Part shown: piece by piece, positions 25,466-33,085 of the stretch | How the letters are laid out: every line of letters begins with the position of its first letter | How positions within the stretch are numbered: the first letter of the stretch is position 1 | Assembly (NCBI GenBank): GCA_033850885.1 | Contig: JAWWPG010000021.1 | Coordinates: 62,001 to 126,000 of the forward strand | Reading direction: 5' to 3' | Length of the DNA stretch: 64,000 nt | Origin: JAWWPG01 sp033850885 | GTDB taxonomy: Bacteria > Actinomycetota > Actinomycetes > Propionibacteriales > Nocardioidaceae | The notes under the pieces: generated by a model | What the model was told of the DNA's origin: nothing | Databases searched by the model: none | What the model saw: only the letters and a program-made list of their open reading frames with translations | Program-made: the position numbers and the translations under genes

Positions 25466-26458
25466 TTACGGATCGACGCGAACCGCCTCCCATGGCCACG
25501 CCTCCAGGTCGTTCGTCCGGGCCTGCGCCAGCAGCAGCTCGGTGGCGATCGCCTGGACGGGACTCGGGCGGGGCCTGCCCGCGAGCTCGAGCAGGGCCCA
25601 GAGGTCGTTGGCCCGCCCGAGCGTCAGGTGCTCCTTCACGTTACCCGGGGCGACCCTGTCCAGCCCCGCGAGGAGCGGCTCCAGCAACCTCGGATCACGC
25701 TCGAACCGGCAGAAGTTTCCGATGTCGGTGTAGACCGACCCGGCATGGGCGAACTCCCAGTCGAGGACGGCGGTGACTCGAGACGTCGCAGGGTCGACGA
25801 GCAGGTTCTTCGGGTTGAAGTCGCTGTGGGTGAGAACGGCTCGCTCGACCCGGCTCGCGGAGGCGGTCTCCAGCAGGTCCTGCGCCGCGTCCACGAGGTC
25901 CAGCAGGGCCTGCCAGTCCGACCCGGTCCAGGTCGCGAGGCGCCCGGCGCCGCGAAGGTCCTCCGCCCAGTCCCGAAGGTCAGTCGGCATCCCGTCTTCC
26001 GAGAGCGTGAGGCTGGCGTCGGCGAACATGCCGTAGTCCAGGAAGGGGATGCCGGCCAGCGTGGTGAGCACCTCTGCGAGGCTGCGTCCCAGGACCTCGA
26101 GGTCAACCGCTGGCGCGGGGTCCGCCAGCAGCACGTCCAGGCGGGTCCCCGCGACGAGCTCCGTCACGAGCACCGCGGGGCTGGTCCGGGTCGGATGCCG
26201 CAGCTCGAGGACGGAAGGCACCGGCACCAGACCCCGGACCAGGTGCAGCAGGCTGGCGTCGATGGCCGCCCGTTCCGGGTTCCGGGCGTAGATGCGCACC
26301 ACCACCGGCTCGCGGTCCGCACCGACGACATAGGTCTCCCCGCTGTACCCGCCGGCCAGCGGTCGCAGCGGTATGCCGTGCCACCACCCGTCACCGCTGG
26401 GCGGGATGTCCTCGTCGGCCGGCACACCCCAATCCTGCAGCAGTGGCCCGCTGGTCAC
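25466..26458 (-). CDS. Aminoglycoside phosphotransferase-fold (APH) kinase-like protein
   Basis: A 330-residue protein of the APH/choline kinase superfamily. The catalytic loop HSDFNPKNLLVD (near residue 210) has the Asp and Asn of the Brenner-type motif HxDxxxxN, followed by the metal-binding VLDWEFAHAG. The N-terminal lobe has the nucleotide loop LAGGYSGETYVV and VVVRIYARNP with the usual lysine replaced by arginine. Members phosphorylate small molecules such as aminoglycosides, macrolides, sugars or homoserine. The substrate cannot be named, and resistance should not be assumed. The GTG start overlaps the upstream transporter stop (GTGA), so it is the last gene of a regulator-transporter-kinase operon. 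Confidence 0.8.
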   Translation of the reverse strand: MTSGPLLQDWGVPADEDIPPSGDGWWHGIPLRPLAGGYSGETYVVGADREPVVVRIYARNPERAAIDASLLHLVRGLVPVPSVLELRHPTRTSPAVLVTELVAGTRLDVLLADPAPAVDLEVLGRSLAEVLTTLAGIPFLDYGMFADASLTLSEDGMPTDLRDWAEDLRGAGRLATWTGSDWQALLDLVDAAQDLLETASASRVERAVLTHSDFNPKNLLVDPATSRVTAVLDWEFAHAGSVYTDIGNFCRFERDPRLLEPLLAGLDRVAPGNVKEHLTLGRANDLWALLELAGRPRPSPVQAIATELLLAQARTNDLEAWPWEAVRVDP

Positions 26459-27801
26459 GCGCCCTGCGTGCTGGGGGCATCCTCGCCGACACCCGCCACC
26501 AGCTCCCCAGGCCGCAGCCCTGGGTCGGCCTCCGCCTCCGCCGACCTCTCGGGGTGTACGTCGGCGGCCGGGCTGTGGCGCAGCGCCAGCAGGACCACGA
26601 GGCCGCCCACGACGTACCCGCCGCCCTGGATCGCGATGATCGGCACGATCCCGACGAGCTCACCGAGCCAGCTGGCGATCGCGATGCCGACGATCACGGC
26701 GCCCCCTTCGACGGCGTTGAGCGCGCCGTACACCCGCCCGCGGTACTCGTCCGACGTCACCGTCTGGAAGGTCGTCATCAGGCCGGCCACCGTGAATGCC
26801 CCCGGTACGCCGACGAGCAGCATGAAGACCAACGCGGGCCAGATCCCGGGCAGCACCAGCGGATACAGGAACAATGCGAGGTCGACCATCCCGAACGCGA
26901 CCGCACCCCAGCCGAAGAGCGCGTAGGCGCTCCACCGGTGTCCCGCCGAGGTGACGCACAGCCCCCCGACAATCCCTCCGACCGCCTGGATGCCGACGAT
27001 CACCCCGAAGTCGGAACCGCTGCCGTGCAGGACGTCGCGGACGAACGGCGCGAAGAGCGTGCCCATGATGCCTTCGCCCATCGCAGTGACGGCGCCGAAC
27101 ATCAAGATGACGCGCAGCGGCCGACTGCTCGCACAGGCACGCAGTCCCGCACGCCAATCTGCCAGTGCCCGCGACCACGAGCCGATCTCGCCGTGCCCGG
27201 CCGACGGCGCGGCGACCGCGGCGGGTCGGTAGCGGATCAGGGCGAGCAGGCCTGCCGCGAGCGCGAACGAGGCAGCATCGAAGAACGCCAGTCCCGATAT
27301 CCCGCCGACGGTCGCGATCACGCCGCCGACGCCTGAGCCGACGAGCCTGGCAAGGTCCCGCACCTGCGAGTTCACCCCGTTCGCCCCGAGCAGGTCCCGC
27401 TCCGGCACCAAGTGAGGTATCAGTGCCTGTTCGGCCGGGGTGAAGAACTGCTCGACACAGCCCTGGTAGCCGGCCACGACGTAGACGACCCAGATCGTGC
27501 CCGAGTCGTGGACCGTGAGCAACGGAAGCAGCCCGAGGACCTGCAGCACGTTGGCGACGACCATCGTCGTACGGCGATCCCACCGGTCGACCATGACGCC
27601 GGCCACCGAGCCGAGCAGGATGGAAGGCAGGAACGACGCGAGCAGCATGGTGCCCGAGGCGAGTGTCGAGCCGGTGATCTGGTAGACGAGGAACGTCAGC
27701 CCGACATGCAGCACCCAGTCACCGGTCATTGAGATGACACCGGCGGTCAGCAGCAGGCGGTAGTCACGGTTGGCGGCCAGCAGCCGGACGAGTGCCCTCA
27801 C
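26455..27801 (-). CDS. MFS transporter (MFS_3-type)
   Basis: A 448-residue major facilitator with 12 helices. It starts MRALVRLLAANRDYRLLL and has GVMVDRWDRRTTMV (motif A) and ERDLLGANGVNSQVRDLARL in the central region, as in the same exporter group as the transporter at 17.3 kb. The C-terminal 35 residues are acidic and disordered. The substrate is unknown; the linked kinase-like protein and ArsR regulator suggest a drug or metabolite efflux unit. The start GTG is one base after the regulator stop, and the stop overlaps the next gene by 4 bp. Confidence 0.82.
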   Translation of the reverse strand: MRALVRLLAANRDYRLLLTAGVISMTGDWVLHVGLTFLVYQITGSTLASGTMLLASFLPSILLGSVAGVMVDRWDRRTTMVVANVLQVLGLLPLLTVHDSGTIWVVYVVAGYQGCVEQFFTPAEQALIPHLVPERDLLGANGVNSQVRDLARLVGSGVGGVIATVGGISGLAFFDAASFALAAGLLALIRYRPAAVAAPSAGHGEIGSWSRALADWRAGLRACASSRPLRVILMFGAVTAMGEGIMGTLFAPFVRDVLHGSGSDFGVIVGIQAVGGIVGGLCVTSAGHRWSAYALFGWGAVAFGMVDLALFLYPLVLPGIWPALVFMLLVGVPGAFTVAGLMTTFQTVTSDEYRGRVYGALNAVEGGAVIVGIAIASWLGELVGIVPIIAIQGGGYVVGGLVVLLALRHSPAADVHPERSAEAEADPGLRPGELVAGVGEDAPSTQGA

Positions 27802-27802
27802 C

Positions 27803-28456
27803 TCACGACCCGCTGGTGGTCGGAGTCAGCGGTACCAGCATGAGCGTCAGCTCGACCGGCGCCATGTGGGCGGCCCGCTCCTCGAGGTCGATCCGGCGCG
27901 TGATGAACCGGCGGCACAGGGCATCGAACGCCTTCCCCAGCTCGTCGGCCTCCTCACTCGTCAGGTAGAGCAGGCTCGTGTCCAGACCCGCGACGTCGTG
28001 CCAGTCACGCTGCTCGGGGCTGCGGCGGCGCCGCTGCCACTCGAGCAGGTTCGAGATGCTCTGCTCGGCAAGGGTCTGCTCGAGGATGTCGGCTGCGACA
28101 GCGCCCTCGTCCGTGGTGTCGGCGCCGAGCCAGGTCGTCGATGTCGACAGGGCCCGCCAGGGCCGTTCGCGCCGGTCGCGACCCGGCAGCTGCTCCGCGA
28201 AGCCGTATTTCGAAAGCTGGTGCAGATGGTGGCTGGCCAGCGCCTGGCTGATCCCGAGCTCGCGCGCCGCGTAGGCAGCAGAGCAGCTGCCTTCGCGGAT
28301 GAGCAGCCGGTGCAGGCTCAGCCGCAGTGGATGGGCCAAGGCCCGGAGCACGACCGGGTCGTCGAGGACGCGGCGCGCCGGTGGACCGGTCCCGCCTTGG
28401 CCCAGCGGGTCGGGAATGACATCTTCCGGACTTTCCAAGGACATGCTTGGAATCAT
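27803..28456 (-). CDS. ArsR/HTH-20-type transcriptional regulator
   Basis: A 217-residue protein with a winged helix after a 30-residue leader: VVLRALAHPLRLSLHRLLI, then CSAAYAARELGISQALASHHLHQL (recognition helix) and SKYGFAEQLPG (wing). The C-terminal half is helical with no metal-binding pattern. It controls, by inference, the transporter and kinase genes that follow immediately. Two start codons are possible, ATG 28456 and ATG 28444. Both lie within or beside an inverted repeat, so the protein probably represses its own gene. An Arg-rich stretch (RDRRERPWR) follows the wing. Confidence 0.82.
   Translation of the reverse strand: MIPSMSLESPEDVIPDPLGQGGTGPPARRVLDDPVVLRALAHPLRLSLHRLLIREGSCSAAYAARELGISQALASHHLHQLSKYGFAEQLPGRDRRERPWRALSTSTTWLGADTTDEGAVAADILEQTLAEQSISNLLEWQRRRRSPEQRDWHDVAGLDTSLLYLTSEEADELGKAFDALCRRFITRRIDLEERAAHMAPVELTLMLVPLTPTTSGS
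28433..28452. promoter_or_regulatory. Inverted repeat overlapping the ArsR-type gene start
   Basis: TTCCAAG-GACATG-CTTGGAA, perfect 7-bp arms with a 6-bp spacer, covers the start-codon region of the regulator gene. A further half-site-like TTCCTTGG lies about 35 bp upstream (near 28486-28493). The position suits an autoregulatory operator. It is inferred from symmetry and placement only. Confidence 0.5.
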
Positions 28457-28623
28457 CGGCCAGCGTCGGTGAAGATGTCAAGCAGTTCCTTGGTATCCGG
28501 CTCGAGCGGCTCCGGCGGCTCTTTGACCTCCCGGCGGAGAATGTCGGCGGGCTCCCCTAGGGTTCGAGCCAGTTCGCTGAGCACTCGTTCGCACACGTAT
28601 CAGAGCCAGGATGGGAGGGGCAG

Positions 28624-29016
28624 ATGAGCGTTCGCTGGTACACCACCGTCGTCGACAGCCGCGATGTGGCGGCGCAGAGCCGCTGGTGGGCCGAGGTTCT
28701 CGGTTGGCAGGTCGCGTACGAGGCGGAGGACGAGGTGGTCATCGTCCCGCGCTGGGCCCTCGACGAGTCACGGCAGGTCCCGGTCGAGGAGCGGGGGCCG
28801 GGGCTGGTGTTCGTCCCCGTTCCGGAGGAGAAGCAGGCGAAGAACCGGCTGCACATCGACCTCGCGCCGCGCGCCGATGACGACCAGGCCGCTGAGGTTG
28901 CCAGGCTCGAGCGCATGGGCGCCAGGCGCGTCGACGTCGGCCAGGGCGATGCGCGCTTCATCGTGATGGCCGACCCCGAAGGCAACGAGTTCTGCGTCCT
29001 GACGTCTCGCGACTGA
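28624..29016 (+). CDS. VOC/glyoxalase-superfamily protein
   Basis: A 130-residue protein with the paired beta-alpha-beta-beta-beta units of the vicinal oxygen chelate fold: SVRWYTTVVDSRDVAAQSRWW at the start and VMADPEGNEFCVL at the end, the usual closing motif. HIDLAP in the middle gives the potential metal-ligand His. The motif set matches uncharacterised VOC proteins of the glyoxalase_6 type; metal binding and substrate are unknown. A GGGAGGGG ribosome site precedes the ATG. It converges on the flavin-binding gene, and their stop codons share a hairpin. Confidence 0.8.
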   Translation: MSVRWYTTVVDSRDVAAQSRWWAEVLGWQVAYEAEDEVVIVPRWALDESRQVPVEERGPGLVFVPVPEEKQAKNRLHIDLAPRADDDQAAEVARLERMGARRVDVGQGDARFIVMADPEGNEFCVLTSRD

Positions 29017-29039
29017 CCGGTCCCGGCCTGGACGGGTCA
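29014..29039. terminator. Bidirectional hairpin over both stop codons (VOC / flavin protein)
   Basis: TGACCGGTCC-CGGCCT-GGACGGGTCA, 10-base arms with one mismatch and a 6-nt loop. The left arm begins with the TGA of the VOC gene and the right arm ends with the TGA (reverse strand) of the flavin-reductase-like gene, so the hairpin exactly spans the two stop codons. No T-tract follows. Confidence 0.6.
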
Positions 29040-29564
29040 GGAATCGGCGGGGCGCTGGTAACGGCCGCGGCGATGCATCAGCGGGTCGGTCTCGCCGCCG
29101 ATCTCGACGTGTTCGATCTCGGCGTTCGCGAGGACCGACCAGCCCACCACCGGCATCTCGCCATCGACAAGCCGCACCCCCGCCCAGCCGCTGACCCCGC
29201 TGAGCAGGGGCCCCCATTCGGAGTCGACCCAGTCCCCGATCCGGAAGGCACCACCGGGCGCGGGGCTCACCCCGGCGAACGCGTCCGCAAGGGCGCGATG
29301 CTCCCAGCTGAGCAGATGCATGACGGCGGTGCGGGACTTGGCCAGCGTCTCGGCGAACGCCGAGTCGGGGTCGAGCAAGGCGAGCGCATGGCCAGGGTCA
29401 CCGGTCGCGATCATTCGCGACGACACCGTGAGGCCGGCCCTTGGCAGGGGTGGTCCGCCGGTGGTCCACAGGGTGACCGTTCCACCCAGGCGGCCGCGCA
29501 GCCGACGTACCGGGTCGCGATCTGACGGAGCAGCCTGGAAGGGGTGCTCGGGGTGGATCGTCAT
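29037..29564 (-). CDS. Flavin reductase-like (split-barrel FMN-binding) protein
   Basis: A 175-residue protein with the flavin reductase-like split barrel: VTLWTTGGPPLPRAGLTVSSRMIATGDPG at residues 30-58 (shown in part) and the family-typical AETLAKSRTAVMHLLS. Members bind FMN and often serve as NAD(P)H:flavin reductases for monooxygenases, or as F420-linked proteins. The partner is not known, although an F420-type enzyme lies next door. The ATG lies 6 nt after TAGGGT, with no ribosome site, which suggests a leaderless transcript. Confidence 0.75.
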   Translation of the reverse strand: MTIHPEHPFQAAPSDRDPVRRLRGRLGGTVTLWTTGGPPLPRAGLTVSSRMIATGDPGHALALLDPDSAFAETLAKSRTAVMHLLSWEHRALADAFAGVSPAPGGAFRIGDWVDSEWGPLLSGVSGWAGVRLVDGEMPVVGWSVLANAEIEHVEIGGETDPLMHRRGRYQRPADS

Positions 29565-29570
29565 CCCGCC

Positions 29571-29576
29571 ACCCTA
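29571..29576 (-). promoter_or_regulatory. -10 box of a likely leaderless promoter (flavin protein gene)
   Basis: TAGGGT on the minus strand, 6 nt before the ATG at 29564, with no Shine-Dalgarno. It lies in the 45-bp gap after the F420-dependent gene. Confidence 0.4.
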
Positions 29577-29609
29577 TGGCGGCGCCGATGACCGGTCGTT
29601 GAACGCCCG

Positions 29610-30599
29610 TCAGCGCGTGAGGCCGGGTAGCACGTCCGACCCGAAGACCTCGAGCCACTCGGTTTGGTTGCGCCCGACATTGTGCAGGTAGACGTGGGTG
29701 ACCCCGACGTCGAGAAACCGCTGGATCTCCGCCCGGTGCCGGTCTGGGTCAGCGGAGATGACCAGCCGCCCTTCGTAATCCTCGGGTCTTACCAGCGCGG
29801 CCATCTGGGCGAAGTCGGACGGCGACCGGACGTCCTGCTTGGCGAACTTCATGCCTCCGTTGGGCCACTGCGTCAGGGCGTTCTCGAGCGCCTCCTCGTC
29901 CGTCGCCGCCCACGAGAGGTGGAGCTGCAGCAGCTTGGGCATCGCGTCCGGATCCTTGCCCGCCGAACGGGCACCCTCGTCGAACTTGGCCAGCACGGAC
30001 GCGACCTTCTCCGGGGTTGCACCCGGGGTGATGATGCCGTCACACCGGGCTCCGGTCTTCTTCGCCGTCACCGGACCAGCGGTGGCGACATAGATCGGCG
30101 GTGGTGGGTCCGTGAGCGTCCACAGTCGCGTGGAGTGCAGCTTGAAGTACTCGCCAGAATGCTTGACGTCCTTGCCGGTGAACAGCTTTTGGATCACCTC
30201 GATCGCCTCGAACATCATCGCGATCCGCTCGGGCGCCTCCGGCCAGTAGCCGCCGAAGATGTTCTCGTTCAGCGCCTCCCCCGAGCCGAGGCCGAGCCAG
30301 CTGCGGCCGGGATACATGGCCTCGAGGGTGGCCGCGGCCTGTGCCACGATCCCGGGGTGGTAGCGGAACGTCGGGCAGGTGACGCCTGGCCCGAGGTCGC
30401 CCGACGTGCGTTGCCCGACCGCCGACAAGACGTTCCAGACGTACGACGCTTGGCCCTGGGCCGGCACCCAGGGCTGGAAGTGGTCCGCCGCCATCGTGCC
30501 GCTGAACCCGAGCCGCTCGGACGCCTCGCAGAGCTCGATGATCTCGCCCGGCGCAAACTGCTCGAGGGCGGCCGCGTACCCCATGGTTGCCTGTGACAT
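29610..30599 (-). CDS. F420-dependent (TIGR03557-like) luciferase-fold oxidoreductase
   Basis: A 329-residue LLM-class flavoenzyme similar to F420-dependent glucose-6-phosphate dehydrogenase. Typical stretches are GYAAALEQFAPGEIIELCEA, MAADHFQPWVPAQGQASYVWNVLSAV (F420 pocket, shown in part), VTCPTFRYHPGIVAQAAATL and LGLGSGEALNENIFG. Such enzymes move a hydride between a substrate alcohol or ketone and the deazaflavin F420; sugar-phosphate specificity is not certain in this subgroup. The ATG at 30599 with AGAGGA upstream is preferred over a longer open frame that runs through the sirtuin promoter. It is followed by the flavin reductase-like gene on the same strand. Confidence 0.88.
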   Translation of the reverse strand: MSQATMGYAAALEQFAPGEIIELCEASERLGFSGTMAADHFQPWVPAQGQASYVWNVLSAVGQRTSGDLGPGVTCPTFRYHPGIVAQAAATLEAMYPGRSWLGLGSGEALNENIFGGYWPEAPERIAMMFEAIEVIQKLFTGKDVKHSGEYFKLHSTRLWTLTDPPPPIYVATAGPVTAKKTGARCDGIITPGATPEKVASVLAKFDEGARSAGKDPDAMPKLLQLHLSWAATDEEALENALTQWPNGGMKFAKQDVRSPSDFAQMAALVRPEDYEGRLVISADPDRHRAEIQRFLDVGVTHVYLHNVGRNQTEWLEVFGSDVLPGLTR

Positions 30600-30656
30600 G
30601 CGCCAATCCTCTCCCAGTGACCGCTCGCCCGAGACTCGACCCGGTCGGCTGCACGG

Positions 30657-30662
30657 TAATCT
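30657..30662 (+). promoter_or_regulatory. -10 box upstream of the sirtuin gene
   Basis: TAATCT, a good -10 match, ends 10 nt before the ATG at 30673. It would give a leader of a few bases. No convincing -35 is visible. It lies in the 73-bp divergent gap with the F420-dependent gene. Confidence 0.4.
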
Positions 30663-30672
30663 CAACCGTGCT

Positions 30673-31512
30673 ATGACGGACTGCCCGATGACCCTGACGA
30701 GCTTCGTCGACGAGCATCCCCGCCTCTTCGTGCTCACCGGCGCGGGGTGCAGTACCGAGTCCGGCATCCCCGACTACCGCGACAGCAACGGCGACTGGAA
30801 ACGGCAGCAGCCCGTCGAGTACCAGCGGTTCGTGCGGGAACCGCTGATGCGTTCGCGCTACTGGGCGCGCAGCCTCATCGGCTGGCGCAGCTTCCGTGCA
30901 GCCGAGCCGAACCTCGCCCACCGGTCGCTCGCCAGGCTCGAGCAGGCGGGCAGGGTCGGCCTGCTCGTCACTCAGAACGTCGACGGGCTGCATCAGGCGG
31001 CCGGGTCCCGGCGGGTCATCGACCTGCACGGCAGGCTCGACCGGGTCGTCTGCATGTCGTGCCACACCGGTTGGCGCCGTTCCGCATGGCAGTCCCATCT
31101 CGAGCAGCGCAACGCCTCCTGGGCGGGGCTCACCGCACCGGTGGGACCCGACGGCGACGCCGACCTGGACGGTATCGACTTCACGACGTTCGACGTTCCG
31201 AGCTGCCCGGGCTGCGGTGGGGTGATCAAACCGGACGTGGTGTTCTTCGGGGAGAACGTCCCCCGCTGGCGCCACAGCCAGGCGAGCACCGCCCTGTCCA
31301 CGTCGAACGCAATGCTCGTCGTCGGTTCGTCGCTGATGGTGTTCTCCGGCTACCGGTACGTCGTGGCTGCCGCGCGCCTCGGCATACCTGTGGCGGCGGT
31401 GAACATCGGACGAACCAGGGCGGACCACCTGTTGACCCTGAAGCTGGAACGCTCGGTCGGCGAGGCTCTCGGCGAGCTCGTGGACACCGTCCTGGCGACC
31501 GCCGACTGCTAG
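30673..31512 (+). CDS. Sir2-family NAD-dependent deacylase (sirtuin)
   Basis: A 279-residue sirtuin. The NAD-binding motif FVLTGAGCSTESGIPDYRD is at residues 18-36, TQNVDGLHQAAG near 103, and the catalytic His in LHGRLDR near 122. The zinc ribbon has CMSC and CPGC pairs (near 130 and 182), followed by GGVIKPDVVFFGENVP and VVGSSLMVFSGYR. The spacing and sequence fit the class II (SIRT4-like) group. It removes acyl groups from lysines using NAD, with unknown targets, probably metabolic enzymes. The ATG start lies 10 nt after TAATCT. It is followed by a small membrane protein gene and a methyltransferase gene, likely in one operon. Confidence 0.93.
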   Translation: MTDCPMTLTSFVDEHPRLFVLTGAGCSTESGIPDYRDSNGDWKRQQPVEYQRFVREPLMRSRYWARSLIGWRSFRAAEPNLAHRSLARLEQAGRVGLLVTQNVDGLHQAAGSRRVIDLHGRLDRVVCMSCHTGWRRSAWQSHLEQRNASWAGLTAPVGPDGDADLDGIDFTTFDVPSCPGCGGVIKPDVVFFGENVPRWRHSQASTALSTSNAMLVVGSSLMVFSGYRYVVAAARLGIPVAAVNIGRTRADHLLTLKLERSVGEALGELVDTVLATADC

Positions 31513-31523
31513 AGTCGGCGCCC

Positions 31524-31739
31524 ATGCACCGCAGGACCCTTAACCGGCTGATGCCGTTCGTGTACGTGGTTCTGCTGATCGCCTCAGCCCTGTTCTTCCC
31601 CGTCGCAGTGGCCCCGATCGCGATCTTTGGTGCGCTCACGATCACGGTCTACTTCTCCTTCCTGCGCCACAAGCTCCCGGCTCTCGAGGACCCGAGTGGA
31701 GACCGGCAGCTGGACAGAGACCGGTCACCCGACGAGTGA
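31524..31739 (+). CDS. Small two-helix membrane protein
   Basis: A 71-residue protein with two hydrophobic segments (residues 11-28 and 30-46, FVYVVLLIASALFF and VAVAPIAIFGALTITVYF) and a charged C-terminus. I do not recognise a family. It lies between the sirtuin and methyltransferase genes, starting 11 bp after the first and overlapping the second by 4 bp (GTGA). TAGAGT, 8 nt before its ATG, overlaps the sirtuin stop and could be an internal leaderless promoter. Function unknown. Confidence 0.65.
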   Translation: MHRRTLNRLMPFVYVVLLIASALFFPVAVAPIAIFGALTITVYFSFLRHKLPALEDPSGDRQLDRDRSPDE

Positions 31740-32530
31740 TGGGCGACAGGTTTCGCGAGGTCTCACCTGACGAGGCGTTGCGCGCCAACCGGGCCGACTG
31801 GGATCGTTCGTCGGACGACTACCAGCGGGAGCACGGCGAGTTCCTAGGTGACGTCAGGTTCGTGTGGTGTCCCGAGGGCACGGACGAGGCCGAGGCCCAC
31901 CTTCTCGGAGCCGTCAACGGATCCCGGGTGCTGGAGATCGGCTGCGGCGCGGCGCAGTGCTCGCGATGGCTGCACACGCAGGATGCGACGGTCATCGGGA
32001 TCGACCTGTCGTTCCGCCAGCTTCAGCACAGCCGCCGCATCGACGAGGAGACCGGGATCCTGGTCCCGACGGTGTGCGCCACGGCGACATCGCTACCGTT
32101 TGCCTCGGCCGCCTTCGACCTTGCCTGCTCGGCGTTCGGCGCCTTCCCGTTCATCGTCGACGTGGAGGTCGCCCTGGCGGAGGTCGCACGCGTCCTTCGT
32201 CGGGGCGGCCGGCTCGTCTTCTCCGTCGCCCACCCGGCGCGCTGGATGTTCCCAGACGACCCGACCCTGGCCGGCCTCACGGTCACCAGGTCCTACTTCG
32301 ACCGGACGCCGTACGTCGAGACGGACGAGGCAGGCCGCCCGTCGTACGTCGAACCCCACCACACCATTGAGGACTGGACTCGGGCGTTGTCGGCAGCTGG
32401 CCTGACGCTCGCCGAGCTCCACGAGCCGCCCTGGCCGCCGGGCCACGACCGGGTGTGGGGAGCGTGGGGGCCGGCGAGGGGAGCCTTCGTGCCGGGGACC
32501 CTCATCATTTCGGCGACCAAGCGCGCTTAG
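31736..32530 (+). CDS. Class I SAM-dependent methyltransferase
   Basis: A 264-residue Rossmann-fold methyltransferase. Motif I VLEIGCGAAQCSRWL (SAM-binding Gly-rich loop near residue 64), the acidic residue at VIGIDLSFRQL near 88, and the post-II strand FDLACSAFGAFPFIVDVE near 125 are clear. Motif III is RVLRRGGRLVFSVAHPARWMF. The substrate is unknown; the C-terminal HHTIEDWTRALSAAGL pattern resembles small-molecule methylases of the methyltransferase_11 type. The start is a GTG or the directly following ATG at 31739, overlapping the small membrane gene. It is probably cotranscribed with the sirtuin. Confidence 0.85.
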   Translation: MMGDRFREVSPDEALRANRADWDRSSDDYQREHGEFLGDVRFVWCPEGTDEAEAHLLGAVNGSRVLEIGCGAAQCSRWLHTQDATVIGIDLSFRQLQHSRRIDEETGILVPTVCATATSLPFASAAFDLACSAFGAFPFIVDVEVALAEVARVLRRGGRLVFSVAHPARWMFPDDPTLAGLTVTRSYFDRTPYVETDEAGRPSYVEPHHTIEDWTRALSAAGLTLAELHEPPWPPGHDRVWGAWGPARGAFVPGTLIISATKRA

Positions 32531-32593
32531 CCGAGAATGACGGCCTCCACTGGGAGGATCGAGGGCGGAACCGTCCCCCGCTAGGAGAGACTC

Positions 32594-33022
32594 ATGTCAC
32601 AACCAGCCATGCCTCCGACCGCACCCTCGCCGCAGGCACCCTCGCACAGTCCGGTCGTCCTCGCGCATCAGGCCAGGCGCGCGGGAGACATCCAGCTCCG
32701 GGTCGCCGATGCGATCACGAAGTTCGCCGGTTCGATGAGATTCGTCTACCTGCACGCCGTGGTGTTCGCGGCGTGGATGTTGTTCCTCGAAGGCAGTCCC
32801 TGGCAGACCTTGACACTCATCGTGTCGCTGGAGGCGATCTTCCTGTCGACCTTCGTGATGATCGGCCAGAACCGGCAGTCCGAGTTCCAGCAGGCCAAGG
32901 CCGACCACGACTTCACCGAGCAGGAGACCGAGCTGCACCTGAACACCGGCCTCACCCAGGCGATCCACGCCCTCGCGCTCGAGATCCACAAGGAGACCTG
33001 TCCCGGTTCGGCTCCATCCTGA
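32594..33022 (+). CDS. DUF1003 membrane protein
   Basis: A 142-residue protein of family DUF1003, with a disordered Pro/Ala-rich start (residues 1-25) and then two transmembrane helices, FVYLHAVVFAAWMLFLE and TLTLIVSLEAIFLSTFVMI, joined by a short loop. The cytoplasmic C-terminus has QNRQSEFQQAKADHDF and a helix. These are the defining features of the family (DUF1003 proteins are mostly about 150-200 residues). Its function is unknown. The ATG has AGGAGAG upstream. It stands alone between the methyltransferase and the P-loop kinase genes. Confidence 0.85.
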   Translation: MSQPAMPPTAPSPQAPSHSPVVLAHQARRAGDIQLRVADAITKFAGSMRFVYLHAVVFAAWMLFLEGSPWQTLTLIVSLEAIFLSTFVMIGQNRQSEFQQAKADHDFTEQETELHLNTGLTQAIHALALEIHKETCPGSAPS

Positions 33023-33073
33023 CGTCCACGTCGGTGATGTCCACGTCCGAGCGGAGGACTCCCATCGACGACG

Positions 33074-33079
33074 TACAGT
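33074..33079 (+). promoter_or_regulatory. -10 box of a likely leaderless promoter (P-loop kinase gene)
   Basis: TACAGT, 6 nt before the GTG at 33086, in a 63-bp gap after the DUF1003 gene. No Shine-Dalgarno and no clear -35. Confidence 0.4.
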
Positions 33080-33085
33080 CGCGGA

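Noticed and set aside
30379..30672. The sirtuin frame stays open about 98 codons upstream of 30673
   Set aside because: That part overlaps the start of the F420-dependent gene, has no ribosome site and no similarity to sirtuins. The first NAD motif lies just after the ATG at 30673.
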